From: an uncultured Dermabacter sp. | GTDB lineage: Bacteria; Actinomycetota; Actinomycetes; Actinomycetales; Dermabacteraceae | Reading direction: 5' to 3' | Assembly (NCBI GenBank): GCA_947252755.1 | Contig: CAMXWV010000002.1 | Location: forward strand, 233,168 to 297,167 | DNA length: 64,000 bases | Part shown: positions 42,498 to 51,719 of the stretch, one piece after another | Position numbering within the stretch: the stretch's first letter is position 1 | Layout: every line of letters starts with the position of its first letter | Made by a program: the position numbers and the translations under genes | Notes under the pieces: model-generated | Seen by the model: only the letters and a program-made list of their open reading frames with translations | What the model was told of the DNA's origin: nothing | The model's database searches: none

Positions 42498-43997
42498 ATG
42501 ACTGCAACTGTCAAGCATGTGATCAACGGGGCTGAGACCGCCGCGAACACAACCGATACCCAGCCGATCATCAACCCCGCCACCGGTGAGGAGATCGGCA
42601 CCCTGGCCCTCGGCAACGCCGAGACTGTCAACCAGGCTGTTGAGGTTGCTGTGAAGGCTCAGAAGGAGTGGGCGAAGGTGTCCCTCGCCCGCCGCACCAA
42701 GCTGCTGTACGCAATGCGGGACCTGGTCATCAAGCACACCGATGAGATCGCTGAGATCATCTCCCGCGAGCACGGCAAGACCGTGGATGACGCCAAGGGC
42801 GAGATCGCCCGCGGCCTGGAGACCCTCGAGTTCGCCACCTCCATCACGCAGGAGACCCGCGGCGACTTCTCCAACAACGTCTCCAGCGGCGTGGACATCC
42901 ACACGATCCGCCAGCCGCTCGGCGTGGTGGCGGGCATCACCCCGTTCAACTTCCCGGCAATGGTTCCGTTCTGGATGCACCCGATTGCTATCGCAACGGG
43001 CAATGCCTTCATCCTGAAGCCGTCCGAGCGCGACCCGAGCGCGTCGAACTTCTTCGCCCGTCTGTACCAGGAGGCTGGTCTTCCGGACGGCGTGTTCCAG
43101 GTGGTGCACGGCGGCAAGGAGACCGTGGACGCTCTGTGCACCCATGAGGATATCTCCGCTGTGTCCTTCGTGGGCTCCACACCGATCGCCAAGCATGTTC
43201 ATGACCTGGCCTCCGCACACGGCAAGCGTGTGCAGGCTCTGGGCGGGGCGAACAACCACGCTGTGGTGATGCCGGATGCGAACATCGAGTTCGCTGCCGC
43301 GCAGATCGCGTCGGGCGCTTTCGGTGCCGCCGGCGAGCGCTGCATGGCGGTGCCGGTCGCCGTGGCGGTTGGCGCTGCAGCTGAGCCGTTCATCGACGCG
43401 GTGAAGGCAGAAGCGGAGAAGATCAAGGTTGGTGTGGGCACTGACCCGGAGACCGGCATGGGCCCTGTCATCACCCCCGATGCGAAGCAGCGCGTGGAGG
43501 ACTGGACCACCGAGGCTGAGCAGGCAGGCGCCACTGTGGTGGTGGACGGCCGCGGCCGCGTGGTTGAAGGGTACGAGAACGGCTTCTTCGTGGGCCCCAC
43601 CGTGCTGACCGATGTGCCGCTGGATCAGAAGGCCTACTGCGACGAGGTGTTCGGCCCGCTGCTGGTGGTGGTCAAGGTCAACAATTTCGATGAGGCCTTG
43701 GACCTGGTGAACTCCTCGCCGTTCGGCAACGGCACCGCAATCTTCACCGCGTCCGGTCACTACGCGCGCCGCTACCAGGAGGAGGTCCAGGTGGGCATGA
43801 TCGGCATCAATGTTCCGATCCCCACCCCCGTGGGCTACTACTCCTTCGGTGGCTGGAAGGACTCGCTGTTCGGCGAGTACCACGCTCATGGTCCGGAGGC
43901 CGTGCGCTTCTACACCCGCATGAAGGCGATCACCGAGCGCTGGCCGCATCAGGATGAGGCCGTGGAAGCGTCGATGAGCTTCCCCACCCACGACTGA
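42498..43997 (+). CDS. iolA: CoA-acylating malonate/methylmalonate-semialdehyde dehydrogenase
   Basis: A 499-residue aldehyde dehydrogenase that turns malonate semialdehyde into acetyl-CoA. The ATG at 42498 has AAAGGAG upstream and begins 19 bp after iolD. The catalytic cysteine is Cys282 in AAGERCMAV. Other marks are FNFPAMVPFWMHPIAIATGNAFILKPSERDPS and the C-terminal FGGWKDSLFGEYHAHGPEAVRFYTRMKA. The family's general-base Glu is absent, as expected for CoA-acylating members: the position reads ALGGANNHAVV. A terminator follows. Confidence 0.96.
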   Translation: MTATVKHVINGAETAANTTDTQPIINPATGEEIGTLALGNAETVNQAVEVAVKAQKEWAKVSLARRTKLLYAMRDLVIKHTDEIAEIISREHGKTVDDAKGEIARGLETLEFATSITQETRGDFSNNVSSGVDIHTIRQPLGVVAGITPFNFPAMVPFWMHPIAIATGNAFILKPSERDPSASNFFARLYQEAGLPDGVFQVVHGGKETVDALCTHEDISAVSFVGSTPIAKHVHDLASAHGKRVQALGGANNHAVVMPDANIEFAAAQIASGAFGAAGERCMAVPVAVAVGAAAEPFIDAVKAEAEKIKVGVGTDPETGMGPVITPDAKQRVEDWTTEAEQAGATVVVDGRGRVVEGYENGFFVGPTVLTDVPLDQKAYCDEVFGPLLVVVKVNNFDEALDLVNSSPFGNGTAIFTASGHYARRYQEEVQVGMIGINVPIPTPVGYYSFGGWKDSLFGEYHAHGPEAVRFYTRMKAITERWPHQDEAVEASMSFPTHD

Positions 43998-44019
43998 TCC
44001 GCCCACTGCTGATCTCAAC

Positions 44020-44070
44020 GAGCGGGTCCCGCCGCGGGGTGATGTCCGCGCTGGGACCCGCTCCTCTTTT
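44020..44070 (+). terminator. Terminator after iolA
   Basis: An 11-bp perfect stem, GAGCGGGTCCC (44020-44030) with GGGACCCGCTC (44053-44063), followed by CTCTTTT. It would end or weaken transcription between iolA and iolH. Confidence 0.8.
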
Positions 44071-44096
44071 CCATCCCCCTGTGATGAGGAGCATCC

Positions 44097-44966
44097 ATGG
44101 TGAAGATCCTGCTCGACCCGTCCATGTACCATCCCCATCTGTCTGTGCCGGGAGAGCTGCGCAAAGCAGCCGACCTCGGCTTCGAGTACCTCGAGCTGTC
44201 CCCGCGTGCAGATGTCCACGAATGGCATCACTACCCCAAGGTGAACCGCGCCTGGATCGATGAGGTCAACAAGGCGCAGCAGGAGACCGGCGTCAAGATC
44301 TGGTCCCTCAACCCGGTGTTCAACTGGGCCCACCCCGATGAGACCGTGCGTGAGCACCAGGTGCGCAATTGGAAGCGCACACTGGAGATCGCTGATGCGC
44401 TCGAGGTGCCGCTGATCGCCACGGAGCTGTCCGGGGACCCGAACCAGCCGATGAAGTCCGAGGGGCAGTTCTACAAGTCGATGGAAGAGCTCATCCCCGT
44501 GTTCGAGAAGTATGGGCTCGAATGCGCCATCGAACCGCACCCGTATGACTTCTATGAGACCAACGCACGCGGGGTGGACATTGTGCGCGGTGTGGATCGC
44601 GACTGGTGCACGTACCAGTTCTGCTTCCCGCACACGTTCCATCTCAGCCAGGGCGACGGTGGCATCGCAGCGATGCTCGACTACGCCGGCGAGGACCTGG
44701 GCCACATTCACATGGCTGATGTATTCAACCATCTGGCGAACGTGGGCAACCGTTACATCGTGAACCCGCCCGGTGTTGATGCCCGCGTGCACCAGCACAA
44801 CGAGATCGGCAACGGGGACATCGACTGGGATGCATCCTTTGAGCACCTGCGGGCGATCGAATATGACGGTCCGATCTCCGTGTGCGTGTTCGGCTGGGAA
44901 GAGGATGCCGACGCGATCAATATTCGGATGCGTGAGCGCATCGAGAAGGAGCTCGGCTCCAACTGA
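44097..44966 (+). CDS. iolH: IolH-like sugar isomerase/epimerase
   Basis: A 289-residue TIM-barrel protein of the AP-endonuclease-2-like family. The start KILLDPSMYHPHLSVPGELRKAADLGFEYLELSPR, the motif FPHTFHLSQGDGGIAAMLDYAG and the end NPPGVDARVHQHNEIGNGDIDWD match IolH of the Bacillus inositol operon as I remember it. The exact reaction of IolH is not settled; a role in processing inososes is likely. Metal ligands are probably Glu and His residues in ATELSGDPNQP, EPHPYDF and HIHMADVF. It sits after the terminator at 44020 with its own GAGGAG. Confidence 0.86.
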   Translation: MVKILLDPSMYHPHLSVPGELRKAADLGFEYLELSPRADVHEWHHYPKVNRAWIDEVNKAQQETGVKIWSLNPVFNWAHPDETVREHQVRNWKRTLEIADALEVPLIATELSGDPNQPMKSEGQFYKSMEELIPVFEKYGLECAIEPHPYDFYETNARGVDIVRGVDRDWCTYQFCFPHTFHLSQGDGGIAAMLDYAGEDLGHIHMADVFNHLANVGNRYIVNPPGVDARVHQHNEIGNGDIDWDASFEHLRAIEYDGPISVCVFGWEEDADAINIRMRERIEKELGSN

Positions 44967-44997
44967 GCTGAGCAGCCACAGGAACGCAAAGGAGCAC

Positions 44998-46173
44998 ATG
45001 ACAATGACACACGACGTGGGAATCGGCGTGGTCAGCCTGGGCTGGATGGGCCGGCTGCACACCAGCGCCTACCAGCGACTGTCCATCCGCTACCCCGAGC
45101 TGGGCATCAGACCGCGCCTAGTGGCAGCAGCGGACCCGCTGGAGGAGAACCAGCGAGCAGCAATCGACCAGTTCGGGTTTGAGAAGGCCGTTGCCAGCAT
45201 CGATGAGGTCCTGGCTGATCCCGATGTTGATGTGGTCTCGATCTGTTCCCCGAACTTCCTGCACAAGGAGTTCGCGCTCAAGGCCTCCGCGGCTGGCAAG
45301 CCGTTCTGGATTGAAAAGCCGATGGGCGTGTCCGAAGCGGAATCCGCGGAGATCTACCGTGCAGCGACGCAGGCCGGCGTCGCCACAGCGGTGGGCTTCA
45401 ACTACCGGCACGCACCGGCGGTTCAGCATCTGAAGGCACTGGTCGAATCCGGCCGGCTCGGCCGCATCACCAATGTGCGCAACTGGCTGATCGCTGACTA
45501 CGCCTCCTCCGAACAGGGACCGCTGACCTGGCGGTACTCCACAGAGCGCGCCGGCGCGGGTGTGGTGGGCGACCTGCTGTCCCACGGCATTGACCTCGTG
45601 TCCTACGTGACCGGTCAGCACTTCAACGAAGTGACCGCCATGACCGGCATCTTCGTGCCGGAGCGTCCGATCCCCACGAAGATGGGTGTGGGCCACGGCG
45701 GGTACGAGATCGGTGACGAGATGGGACCGGTGGAGAACCAGGATTATGTAGCCGCCCTGGCTCGCCTCGATGGCGGGGCTCTGGCAACCCTGGAGTCCTC
45801 ACGGGTTGCTCACGGCGACCGCTCCGACTACGCCATCGAACTGTTCGGAACTGAAGGCTCGGCGCGGTGGAGCTTCCACCGCATGAACGAGTTCGAGGTG
45901 CAGATCGGCGATGGGCTTCTGGAGCATGGCTACACCACGGTGCTGTGCGGTGCTGGACACGGCGACTATGAGCGCTTCCAGCCGGGTCCGGGAATCCCAA
46001 TGAGCTTCGATGATCTGAAAACGATCGAAGCGAAGCAGTTCCTGTCCGACGCGGTCCTCGGCACCACCGAGGCGCCCTGTGCGCGCGATGGCCTGCTCGC
46101 GGCCACCGTGGTGGACACCATGGTCCGCTCTGCCGAATCCGGGCAGTGGGAGCAGGTGCCCGCGATCGACTGA
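44998..46173 (+). CDS. Gfo/Idh/MocA oxidoreductase (second copy)
   Basis: A 391-residue NAD(P)-dependent oxidoreductase. The ATG at 44998 follows AAAGGAG. The Rossmann start is IGVVSLGWMGRLHTSAY (about 9-25), the catalytic motif is IEKPMGVSEAES, and GVVGDLLSHGIDLVSYVTG carries the D..H pair. It is ~390 residues, longer than the iolG product, and belongs to the group often found with alternative inositol isomers (scyllo-, chiro-inositol) or inosose reduction. The substrate cannot be fixed from sequence. It follows iolH by 31 bp and is followed by the LacI gene. Confidence 0.85.
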   Translation: MTMTHDVGIGVVSLGWMGRLHTSAYQRLSIRYPELGIRPRLVAAADPLEENQRAAIDQFGFEKAVASIDEVLADPDVDVVSICSPNFLHKEFALKASAAGKPFWIEKPMGVSEAESAEIYRAATQAGVATAVGFNYRHAPAVQHLKALVESGRLGRITNVRNWLIADYASSEQGPLTWRYSTERAGAGVVGDLLSHGIDLVSYVTGQHFNEVTAMTGIFVPERPIPTKMGVGHGGYEIGDEMGPVENQDYVAALARLDGGALATLESSRVAHGDRSDYAIELFGTEGSARWSFHRMNEFEVQIGDGLLEHGYTTVLCGAGHGDYERFQPGPGIPMSFDDLKTIEAKQFLSDAVLGTTEAPCARDGLLAATVVDTMVRSAESGQWEQVPAID

Positions 46174-46237
46174 GACGCAGAGTCAGCTGACCTGGTGAGC
46201 CGCAGCTCCGACAGCGGGGCTGCGGCTCGCTGCTGCG

Positions 46238-46243
46238 TAGAAT
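46238..46243 (+). promoter_or_regulatory. Leaderless -10 box (TAGAAT)
   Basis: TAGAAT followed by 7 nt and the ATG of the LacI gene at 46251. It implies that the repressor has its own promoter although it lies inside the locus. Confidence 0.55.
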
Positions 46244-46250
46244 CACGGGC

Positions 46251-47228
46251 ATGACCTCTCGCCGCCCCACCCAGGCTGATGTGGCCCGTGAAGCCGGAGT
46301 ATCCCGCGCGCTCGTCTCCCTGGTGGTTCGGGGAGAGCCCCATGTTCGGCCGGACAAGCAGCGGGCGGTTCGCGCTGCCATCGAGCGGCTCGGCTACCGG
46401 CCGCATAACGCTGCGGCGCAGCTGGCTGGAAAGCGAACGCAGAGCGTCGGGGTGCTCGTCCCCGATCTGATCAATCCCTGGTACGGCATGATCATCAGCG
46501 CTCTGCAGACGGCGGCGCGCGCCGCTGGCCTTCGCACCGTGTTTGCGGCCGGTCTGCACGGGGACGGCACCGACGCAGAACGTGATCGGGCACGGGACAT
46601 GCTCGCCGGCCGGGCCGACGCACTCATCCTGGTCAGCCCGCGCCTCAGCGAAGCGGACCTGATCCCCCTGGCGGCGACCTCCCCCATCTGCGTCGTGGGC
46701 CGGCCGGTGACGGAGCCCTCCGTGAGTGCGGTGCATTCCGACGGCCATGCCGGCGGAGCGCTCGCAGCTGAGCATCTGCGCCGACGAGGCGCCGCATCCC
46801 TGGCCTATGTGGCGCCGCTCGGCCCCAGCGCGGAAACGATTGCGCAGCAGCGCGCTGACGGATTCGTCGCGGAAGCCAAGCGCCACGGGCAGCCGGTGGT
46901 CACCCATGATGTGCCGGTCGATGCGGGCCCGGCTGAGCTGGCAGAGCTGGTGGAGAAACTGGTCGCCTCAGGGGTGGATGGGATCGCCACGCATAACGAC
47001 CAGCTGGCACTCGCTGTTCTCACCACTCTTGCGGCAGAGGGCCTGCGCGGCATCGTGGGGTTCGATAACACTCCCCTGGCCGCGTACCCCTCCATCGCGC
47101 TGACGAGCGTTGATCAGCTGGTCCTCGATCTCGCAGAGGCGGCAATCGGCATCCTGGCAGAGCTCAGCACCGGCGGTCAGCCGCAGCATCTGATGCTGCA
47201 GCCCGCGCTTGCTGAGCGCAGCACCTGA
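46251..47228 (+). CDS. LacI-family regulator of the inositol sublocus
   Basis: A 325-residue LacI-type regulator. The helix-turn-helix is at residues 7-26 (TQADVAREAGVSRALVSLVV), followed by the hinge (RPHNAAAQLAGKRTQSVGVLVPD) and a periplasmic-binding-protein-like effector domain ending VDGIATHNDQLALAVLTTLAAEGLRGIVGFDNTPLAAYPSIALTSVDQ. A perfect 16-bp palindrome of LacI-operator type lies 94 bp past its stop, in the promoter of the next gene, so it probably controls the operon that starts at 47387. The inducer is unknown, likely an inositol isomer or related sugar. Confidence 0.88.
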   Translation: MTSRRPTQADVAREAGVSRALVSLVVRGEPHVRPDKQRAVRAAIERLGYRPHNAAAQLAGKRTQSVGVLVPDLINPWYGMIISALQTAARAAGLRTVFAAGLHGDGTDAERDRARDMLAGRADALILVSPRLSEADLIPLAATSPICVVGRPVTEPSVSAVHSDGHAGGALAAEHLRRRGAASLAYVAPLGPSAETIAQQRADGFVAEAKRHGQPVVTHDVPVDAGPAELAELVEKLVASGVDGIATHNDQLALAVLTTLAAEGLRGIVGFDNTPLAAYPSIALTSVDQLVLDLAEAAIGILAELSTGGQPQHLMLQPALAERST

Positions 47229-47279
47229 TCCGCTGCGCACAGCGCCGCGCTCCTCCCGGAGCCATCAGGACTTCGGACC

Positions 47280-47337
47280 TTGCATAGACGTACTTCTGCC
47301 CCGTACGCTGAACACAACTGATTTAGCGCGCGCTAAA
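47280..47337 (+). promoter_or_regulatory. Promoter and LacI-type operator
   Basis: TTGCAT (47280-47285) and TACGCT (47304-47309), 18 nt apart, form a good promoter. The perfect 16-bp palindrome TTTAGCGCGCGCTAAA (47322-47337) starts about 6 nt after the expected start site and has the central-CG shape of LacI-family operators. The LacI gene is directly upstream. Confidence 0.75.
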
Positions 47338-47386
47338 CAGTCGTTTGATCCAGAGCACGCCGCTGTGCCCCATCCGAAGGCTTCCC

Positions 47387-48601
47387 ATGAACGCTCACCA
47401 GCCCATCTCCGTTGCAGTCATCGGCGCCGGCATGGCCGGCCGCACCCACGCCAACGCCTACCGGCAGGCCTCCACAGTGTTCGGTCTGGACCTGCCGCCG
47501 ATCCGACTGCACACCGTGGCAGACATCTACGCTCCGGCCGCTGAGGATGCAGCCCGCCGCTACGGCTTCGAGAACGCAGTCACCGACTGGCAGGACGTCA
47601 TCAACAACCCGGAGATCGACGCGATCTCCATCGTGGTGGGCAACGCCCTGCACCGTCCGATCACCGAAGCCGCTCTTGCGGCCGGCAAACACGTGCTCTG
47701 CGAGAAGCCGCTGTCGGACACTATCGAGGATGCCCGCGCTATGGCAGCGCTCGAAGCCTCCACAGACCTGGTGACCGCGGTGGGCTACTGCTACCGCCGC
47801 AACCCCGGCATCGCCGCCCTGATCGACACCGTGCAGGGTGGCCGCATCGGCACGGTTGCCCAGATCACGGCGGAGTACCTGTGCGACTACGGTGCGGATC
47901 CGCTGGTGCCGATCTCCTGGCGCTACAAGGGGCCGCAGGGCTCCGGTGCGCTGGGCGATCTCGGTGTGCATCTGATCGATGCGCTGGAGCAGATCGCCGG
48001 CCCGGTGGTGCGGGTTGGCGGAGCATCCTTCGCAACCACCGTGACTGAGCGGCCGATCTCCAACGACACCGTGGCCGGCGGCCGAGGCGTCACCGGCAAT
48101 GCGAACGCACCGCGGGATGCCGTGGAGAACGAGGACACCGCGGTGTTCACCGCAGATTTCGCTTCCGGCGCCCGCGGGGTGATCTCCACCTCCCGCGTGG
48201 CATTCGGCCTGGCCAACGGTTTGAAGATCTCAGTGGCCGGCCCGGAGGGGCGCGCCGGCTTCGATATGGCACAGCCCGCCGCGTACTGGATGCACGATCC
48301 GCAGCCCGAGTACGGCACCAACGGACCGCGCGCCATTCTGGTGGGGCCGAAGCACCGCTATGTGACTCGGGGCTCCGCGATGGATTTCGAAGGCGTCGGC
48401 TTCAGCCAGGTTGACCAGTTCATCTTCCAGAACCGCGCATTCCTTGAGCAGATCGTTGAGCAGCGCACCGGCACGCCGTTCCCGAACGCCCTGCCCCCGT
48501 GCCCAACCTTTGCCGATGGTGTGCACACCATGCTCGTGCTCGACGCGATCGCGCAGTCCGCGGCCGCCGGCGGCGCGAGCGTTGATGTTGCCGCGAACTG
48601 A
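47387..48601 (+). CDS. Gfo/Idh/MocA oxidoreductase (third copy)
   Basis: A 404-residue oxidoreductase with VAVIGAGMAGRTHANAYR (about 9-26), the catalytic CEKPLSDTIEDA and GALGDLGVHLIDALEQIAG with the D..H pair. It has the longer C-terminal domain of the YcjS/scyllo-inositol-type members. It is the first gene after the LacI operator and is paired with the TIM-barrel gene 35 bp downstream. Such pairs oxidise, isomerise and then reduce sugars or inositols through keto intermediates. The specific substrate is unknown. Confidence 0.85.
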   Translation: MNAHQPISVAVIGAGMAGRTHANAYRQASTVFGLDLPPIRLHTVADIYAPAAEDAARRYGFENAVTDWQDVINNPEIDAISIVVGNALHRPITEAALAAGKHVLCEKPLSDTIEDARAMAALEASTDLVTAVGYCYRRNPGIAALIDTVQGGRIGTVAQITAEYLCDYGADPLVPISWRYKGPQGSGALGDLGVHLIDALEQIAGPVVRVGGASFATTVTERPISNDTVAGGRGVTGNANAPRDAVENEDTAVFTADFASGARGVISTSRVAFGLANGLKISVAGPEGRAGFDMAQPAAYWMHDPQPEYGTNGPRAILVGPKHRYVTRGSAMDFEGVGFSQVDQFIFQNRAFLEQIVEQRTGTPFPNALPPCPTFADGVHTMLVLDAIAQSAAAGGASVDVAAN

Positions 48602-48636
48602 CCAACCGCTCTTCTGACCCGACGAAAGGATCTCCC

Positions 48637-49635
48637 ATGCGATTCGGCGCCTACTCCGCGTGCCTGCACGACCGCCCGCTCAACGAAGCCCTCCAGAATC
48701 TCAAGGACATGGGCCTCGATTCCCTCGAGGTGAACACCGGCGGGTTCATCCCTGCTCCGCACTGCCACGTTGATCTGCTGCTCGCCTCCGAAAAGGCCCG
48801 CACCGGCTACCTGGAGCAGATCAACAGCTACGGCATCACGCTCACCGCGCTCAACTGCAACGGCAATGCCCTCTCCCCCATGCCAGAAGTGGGGCCGAAA
48901 CATGCTGATGACCTTCGCCGCACGGTGAAGCTCGCCGGGCTCCTCGGAGTGAAGCGCGTGGTGGCGATGTCCGGGCTGCCCGGCGCAGACGCCACCGCGA
49001 AGTACCCCACCTGGGTGGTCAACGCCTGGAACAGCATCGACTCGGACATCCTCGACTACCAGTGGAGCGTGGCCGTGCCGTTCTGGAAGGAAATCGACGA
49101 GCTGGCCCGCCGCTGGGACGTGAAGGTGGCGCTGGAGCTGCACCCGCAGAACCTCGTGTTCAACACCTCCACATTCCGAAGGCTGCTGGAGCTGACCGAT
49201 GCCACGAACCTGGGCGTGGAGATGGACACCTCCCACCTGATGTGGCAGGGCATGGACGTGGTGGAAGTGATCCGGGAGCTCGGCGAGCACATCATCATCG
49301 CCGCCGCCAAGGATGTTGCCTTCGGCGACCGGGGGCTTGCGCTCAACGGCGTGCTGGATGTGGACTTCACCCGCGTGCCTGCCGATGCTGAGAACAAGAC
49401 TCCCACCGGATTCGGCACCTGGTGCAATGCGTGGCCCACGGACTATGCGTGGCGTTTCGTGGCCGTGGGCAAGGGTCACGGCGTGGACTACTGGGTGGAG
49501 GTGCTTAAGGCCTTGAAGGCCGTGGATTCCGAGATGGTCATCAATGTCGAGCATGAGGATGCTGAGTTCAATCGCCTGGAAGGGCTCAGCCTTTCGGCCC
49601 AGACGCTGCTGGCTGCAGCAGCGCAGCTGGACTGA
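48637..49635 (+). CDS. Sugar isomerase/epimerase, TIM barrel
   Basis: A 332-residue AP-endonuclease-2-like TIM barrel. Start after GAAAGGA. Visible features are MRFGAYSACLHDRPLNEALQNLKDMGLDSLEV, VALELHPQNLVFN with a metal-binding Glu, LGVEMDTSHLMWQGMDVVEVI (Asp/His ligands), and VINVEHEDAEF near the C-terminus (Glu ligand). The set of Glu, Asp, His and Glu ligands looks complete, so it should be active. It works with the oxidoreductase at 47387 by position. Substrate unknown. Confidence 0.82.
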   Translation: MRFGAYSACLHDRPLNEALQNLKDMGLDSLEVNTGGFIPAPHCHVDLLLASEKARTGYLEQINSYGITLTALNCNGNALSPMPEVGPKHADDLRRTVKLAGLLGVKRVVAMSGLPGADATAKYPTWVVNAWNSIDSDILDYQWSVAVPFWKEIDELARRWDVKVALELHPQNLVFNTSTFRRLLELTDATNLGVEMDTSHLMWQGMDVVEVIRELGEHIIIAAAKDVAFGDRGLALNGVLDVDFTRVPADAENKTPTGFGTWCNAWPTDYAWRFVAVGKGHGVDYWVEVLKALKAVDSEMVINVEHEDAEFNRLEGLSLSAQTLLAAAAQLD

Positions 49636-49661
49636 TCTGACTGCCCCACCCGACGGGCCTT

Positions 49662-49706
49662 ATGTCCTGACATGCATTCGAGAAAGTGGCTACTATTGCT
49701 AGACAT
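49662..49706 (+). promoter_or_regulatory. iolE promoter with GntR-type operators
   Basis: CTGACA (49667-49672) and TACTAT (49691-49696), 18 nt apart, form a promoter ~97 nt before the iolE ATG. The -35 lies inside ATGTC-CT-GACAT (49662-49673), a perfect palindrome. A second site, TTGCTAGACAT (49696-49706), overlaps the end of the -10. The two flank the -10 box, as for a repressor. Confidence 0.6.
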
Positions 49707-49792
49707 GTACGAGTCGACGAGGACGCGGAGAAACAGCCTTCGCAGCCTCTGACCGGCTCACAAGGACGTTGAACCCAGCGAAGGGAAGGCCC

Positions 49793-50659
49793 ATGGCTTC
49801 CGATCTGAAACTCGCCGCAGCCCCGATCTCATGGGGCGTCTGCGAAACGCCCGGGTGGGGCATCCAGCTCGAACCTGACCGCGTACTGCAGGACATGCGC
49901 CGCCTTGGCATCACCCACACGGAGTTCGGCCCGGCCGGCTTCCTGCCGGACGATGCACACGAACGAGCCGCCTTCCTTGCCGCCCACGGCATGACGGCCA
50001 TCGGCGGGTTCTACCCGATCGTTCTGCACCGTGAGGACCACGATCCGCTGCCGGCGCTGACCGAGGAGCTCAAGGCTTTCCAGGCCGCCGGCGCCACTGT
50101 GCTGGTGCTGTCCCTGGACACGGGCAGCGCTTCCTATGACGAGAAGCGCGAGCTCACCGATGCGGAATGGGCACTCGCGGCCGAACGCCTCAACACCGTG
50201 CGTGAGCTCGCGGAGTCCTACGGGGTCCGCGCTGTGGTGCACCAGCATGTGGGCACCCTCTGCGAATCCCCGTTCGCGGTTGAGCGCCTCCTTGCGGACA
50301 CCACCATCGAGCTCTGTTTGGACACCGGGCACATGCTGGCCGGCGGCAATGATCCCGCGGCATTCGCTCGCGAGCACGCTGACCGCGTGGGCCACGTGCA
50401 CCTGAAGGACGTGGACGCATCGAAGGCGCAGGAAGTCCTCGAGGGGCGTGTTGCCTACTCCGATGCGGTAGCGAACGGAATGTACCGCCCGCTCGGCACC
50501 GGGGATGCGCAGATCGCCGAGATCGTCCGCACCCTGCGCGAGGCTGGCTACACCGGCTGGTTCGTGATGGAGCAGGACTACCGCATCAGCGACGAGTCCC
50601 AGGTGGACCAGGCCCTGAAAGACGTCACCGATTCCGCCGCGTTTGTGCGGAGCCTCTGA
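49793..50659 (+). CDS. iolE: Inosose dehydratase (IolE-like)
   Basis: A 288-residue TIM barrel, taken as the enzyme that dehydrates 2-keto-myo-inositol to the dione used by IolD. It has AAAPISWGVCETPGWG at the start, VVHQHVGTLCESPFAVERLL, LCLDTGHMLAGGNDP, GHVHLKDVDAS and GMYRPLGTGDAQIAEIVRTL...GWFVMEQD, an order matching the IolE C-terminal half closely. The ATG at 49793 has GGGAAGG before it; a TTG at 49769 with AAGGA is an alternative adding 8 residues. First gene after its own promoter at 49662. Confidence 0.82.
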   Translation: MASDLKLAAAPISWGVCETPGWGIQLEPDRVLQDMRRLGITHTEFGPAGFLPDDAHERAAFLAAHGMTAIGGFYPIVLHREDHDPLPALTEELKAFQAAGATVLVLSLDTGSASYDEKRELTDAEWALAAERLNTVRELAESYGVRAVVHQHVGTLCESPFAVERLLADTTIELCLDTGHMLAGGNDPAAFAREHADRVGHVHLKDVDASKAQEVLEGRVAYSDAVANGMYRPLGTGDAQIAEIVRTLREAGYTGWFVMEQDYRISDESQVDQALKDVTDSAAFVRSL

Positions 50660-50689
50660 CAACACCCACACTCTGCGCTCAAGGAGACA

Positions 50690-51610
50690 ATGATGTCCGG
50701 TTACACCGCGCCCCGCATCGGCATTGCGCCCGACTCCTGGGGAGTCTGGCACGCGGATCACCCGTCTCAGCCTTCCCCACAGCAGTATCTGCGTGAAGTT
50801 CACGAGACCGGCTATCGCTGGACCGAGATCGGCCCATGGGGGTACCTCGGCACCGACCCGCAGCAGCTGAAGGATCAGTTCGAAGCGCACGATCTGCTGT
50901 GCTCCGGTGGCACTGTCTTCACCGGCCTTCATCGGTCGGACGACGCGGTTGACCACTGCTGGGATGAGGTCTCTGAGATCGCCCGCGCGATCCGGTTCGT
51001 GGGCGCTGAGCACTTGATCGTGCTGCCCGAGATGTGGCAGCGCCGCGAGGACGGCCACGTTCAGGGAGAGCGCGCTTTCTCCTCCGAGGAGTGGACGCGC
51101 TTCCTGAAGAACCATGACGAGCTGGGGCGGCGCCTGCTTGAGGAGCATGGCGTGAAGCAGGTGTTCCACTCGCATGCCGAGTCCCAGATCGGCACCTGGG
51201 GCGAGGTGACCCGTCTCCTGGAAGGCACCGACCCGCAGTACACGAACCTCTGCCTGGACACCGGTCACTTCGCCTACTACCTGGGCGACAGCCTGGGCCT
51301 GATCAAGGAGCATCCGGAGCGCATCGGCTACCTGCACATCAAGCAGGTGGAGCCGAACCTGCTGGCCGATGTGCTCAAGAATGACATCTCATTCGAGAAG
51401 GCGGTCTCCCTCGGGATCATGTGCGATGCCGGCGACGGTATCCCCCCGTTCGGGCCGATCCTCGCCGAAGCAGCGAAGACCACCCCGGACATCTTCGCAA
51501 TCGTCGAGCAGGACCTGTTCCCACTGGCGAGCGTAGATATTCCACAGCCGATTGCCGCCGCCACTCTCCAGTACATCAAGGACCAGGGCGTGGAGATCTC
51601 GCTGCGCTGA
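50690..51610 (+). CDS. IolE/IolH-related TIM-barrel protein
   Basis: A 306-residue AP-endonuclease-2-like TIM barrel. The start RIGIAPDSWGVWHADHPSQPSPQQYLREVHETGYRWTEIGPWGYLGTDP is a hallmark of a group common in actinobacterial inositol clusters and often called inosose dehydratase or isomerase. Later marks are VFHSHAESQIGTWGEV, LCLDTGHFAYYLGD and IGYLHIKQVEP. Either this or the gene before it may be the main IolE. The ATG at 50690 follows AAGGAGACA; ATG 50693 is directly next to it. Confidence 0.8.
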   Translation: MMSGYTAPRIGIAPDSWGVWHADHPSQPSPQQYLREVHETGYRWTEIGPWGYLGTDPQQLKDQFEAHDLLCSGGTVFTGLHRSDDAVDHCWDEVSEIARAIRFVGAEHLIVLPEMWQRREDGHVQGERAFSSEEWTRFLKNHDELGRRLLEEHGVKQVFHSHAESQIGTWGEVTRLLEGTDPQYTNLCLDTGHFAYYLGDSLGLIKEHPERIGYLHIKQVEPNLLADVLKNDISFEKAVSLGIMCDAGDGIPPFGPILAEAAKTTPDIFAIVEQDLFPLASVDIPQPIAAATLQYIKDQGVEISLR

Positions 51611-51719
51611 GCGGGAGCTCGATAACGATCAAGGATGCGACGAGATCCTTGACACACAGCAAACAAGTGGGCCAGCATGTACATACATTAGCTTGCCCTA
51701 ATCTGACAAAGGAGCCAGG

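Noticed and set aside
42393..45062. 889-residue His/Val-rich protein on the minus strand
   Set aside because: It is the antisense reading of iolA, iolH and neighbours; high-GC coding DNA often leaves this frame open.
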